A stretch of DNA of 5,650 nt from an uncultured Kiritimatiellota bacterium (GTDB lineage Bacteria > Verrucomicrobiota > Kiritimatiellia > RFP12 > UBA1067), in contig CAKUGW010000157.1 of NCBI GenBank assembly GCA_934654805.1, forward strand, positions 1 through 5,650, in the 5' to 3' direction. Positions within the stretch are counted from its first letter, which is position 1. Each line of letters opens with the position of its first letter. The notes below the pieces were generated by a model. It was not told the DNA's origin, did no database searches, and worked only from the letters and a program-made list of their open reading frames with translations. The position numbers were made by a program, and so were the translations under genes. Positions 5,027 through 5,650 of this stretch are shown piece by piece.

Positions 5027-5650
5027 TCGGACGCCTCCGCGCTCTCGCGCAGCCACCGCCGCGCGGCGTCGGGCGTCGTGTACGGCTCGCCCGTCACGAA
5101 CTCGTAGACCTCCCGCATCTCCTTCGCGGCGGCCGGGTCCCGGCCCGCCTCGATCACGCGCACGGCGGCATCGACGACGGCCGCGCCGTCGGAAAGGCCC
5201 TTGAGCTGCCCGCCCAGCATCGCCAGCCCGTCCGCGTCGCAGGCCCCCCGGATCCGGAACAGGGACTCGATGTAGTCGAGCTTCGCCGTCTCGCTCTCCG
5301 TCTCCTCCAGCGCCTGCTCGACGGCGGCCATCGCGGACGTCCTGACGTCCTCGTCCGCGTCCGCGAGGAACGGCGTCAGCGGCGCCAGCGCCTTCGCGCC
5401 GAACCACTGCAGCGCCTCGATCGCGCGCCGGCGGACCTCCGCGGCGGGATGCTCGACCAGCCTCTCGGCGAGCCGCCTCACCTCGGCCAGGTCCTCGTCG
5501 TCGAGCGCGGCCTGGATCGCGTCGGCCAGCTTCTGGTCTTCCGCCGAGAGCCCGCCTCCGGCGTCGCCCGCCTCCGCCTCCGGCGCGTCATGGGACGAGG
5601 GACCCAGCGGTTCCGCCGGGCGCGCCTCGGCGATGCGCGCGGGCCGCGCA
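5023..5650 (-). CDS. HEAT-repeat protein, C-terminal part (start beyond right edge)
   Basis: The frame is open from TGA at 5023-5025 to the right edge (208 visible residues) and has no convincing start; the GTG at 5481 is internal to an equally protein-like frame. The visible N-terminal part is an A/P/E/G-rich linker (RIAEARPAEPLGPSSHDAPE and EAEAGDAGGG). Helical hairpins follow: SAEDQKLADAIQAAL, then LAEVRRLAERLVEHPAAEVR (RRRAIEALQWFG next) and LAPLTPFLADADEDVRTSAM, the D-V-R/E-V-R pattern typical of HEAT repeats. A C-terminal tail reads EMREVYEFVTGEPYTTPDAA, then RRWLRE. HEAT repeats are protein-protein interaction scaffolds; the linker suggests that an N-terminal membrane anchor or other domain lies off the window, but this is inference. 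Its tight ATGA coupling to the GT2 gene places it in the same transcript, though its function need not be in glycan synthesis. Confidence 0.8.
   Translation of the reverse strand, partial: ARPARIAEARPAEPLGPSSHDAPEAEAGDAGGGLSAEDQKLADAIQAALDDEDLAEVRRLAERLVEHPAAEVRRRAIEALQWFGAKALAPLTPFLADADEDVRTSAMAAVEQALEETESETAKLDYIESLFRIRGACDADGLAMLGGQLKGLSDGAAVVDAAVRVIEAGRDPAAAKEMREVYEFVTGEPYTTPDAARRWLRESAEASE
5061..5095 (-). repeat. Direct repeat copy A (3' tail of the HEAT gene)
   Basis: This copy encodes TGEPYTTPDAAR in the HEAT frame and matches 3943-3977 at 34 of 35 bases in the same orientation. The copies are 1118 bp apart, so the GT2 gene lies wholly between them. Because the HEAT protein reads naturally here, this copy is the more likely source. 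Confidence 0.85.

Noticed and set aside
3929..5095. The direct repeats as target-site duplications or ends of an insertion sequence
   Set aside because: There is no transposase and no terminal inverted repeats; the repeats are coding-derived and longer than usual target duplications, so homologous or illegitimate recombination fits better.
4289..5107. 272-residue plus-strand ORF antisense to GT2
   Set aside because: It mirrors the GT2 gene in a complementary frame and is full of R/V/E shadow runs; the GT2 motifs on the other strand are decisive.
5027..5407. N-terminal extension of the GT2 protein to 5407
   Set aside because: The added 127 residues are Arg/Gly-rich shadow sequence of the HEAT gene, and a good ribosome binding site sits just before the ATG at 5026.

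Overview
This is a GC-rich bacterial window with two blocks of genes that point at each other. Nothing here names a species. The best guess is the Verrucomicrobiota/Kiritimatiellae or Lentisphaerae area. It rests on three things: an HU-like protein with a DUF4469-type Ig tail, a secreted-type protein with a DxDxDGIPNxED calcium-loop motif, and a TTCCAC micro-repeat inside a coding region. This is an inference from protein style, not a database match.

Plus-strand block (1-1721). The 3' end of a large, probably exported protein with a thrombospondin-type-3-like acidic loop enters from the left edge and carries an in-frame 8-bp-period TTCCAC array. One base after its stop codon, behind a good GGAGG, starts a short gene (709-931) whose reading frame breaks after about 16 codons; it is frameshifted or contains a sequence error. 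A T-free, purine-rich leader then precedes an intact HU-like DNA-binding/DUF4469 gene (1008-1721). A perfect 15-bp-stem hairpin (1739-1776) ends this block.

Convergent gap (1722-1980). It contains no gene. It holds the strong terminator, a weaker hairpin flanked by A and T runs that could serve both directions, and a perfect tandem 10-mer of unknown role.

Minus-strand block (5650 down to 1981). Five genes lie head to tail and are almost certainly one transcript whose promoter is beyond the right edge: a HEAT-repeat protein (cut by the edge), a family 2 glycosyltransferase, a 66-residue basic small protein, a polysaccharide pyruvyl transferase family protein, and a family 8 glycosyltransferase. 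Three junctions are 4-base ATGA or GTGA overlaps and the fourth gap is 15 bp. The last four look like part of a surface polysaccharide or glycoconjugate locus: two glycosyltransferases extend a glycan and a third enzyme may decorate it with pyruvate ketals.

The most unusual feature is a 35-bp near-identical direct repeat (34/35) that flanks the GT2 gene. One copy lies in the conserved 3' tail of the HEAT gene. The other lies in the 3' end of the small ORF, where it is read in a different frame. This suggests that the junction was built by duplication or recombination with HEAT-tail DNA. I see no CRISPR array, tRNA, rRNA, transposase or recognisable defence system.
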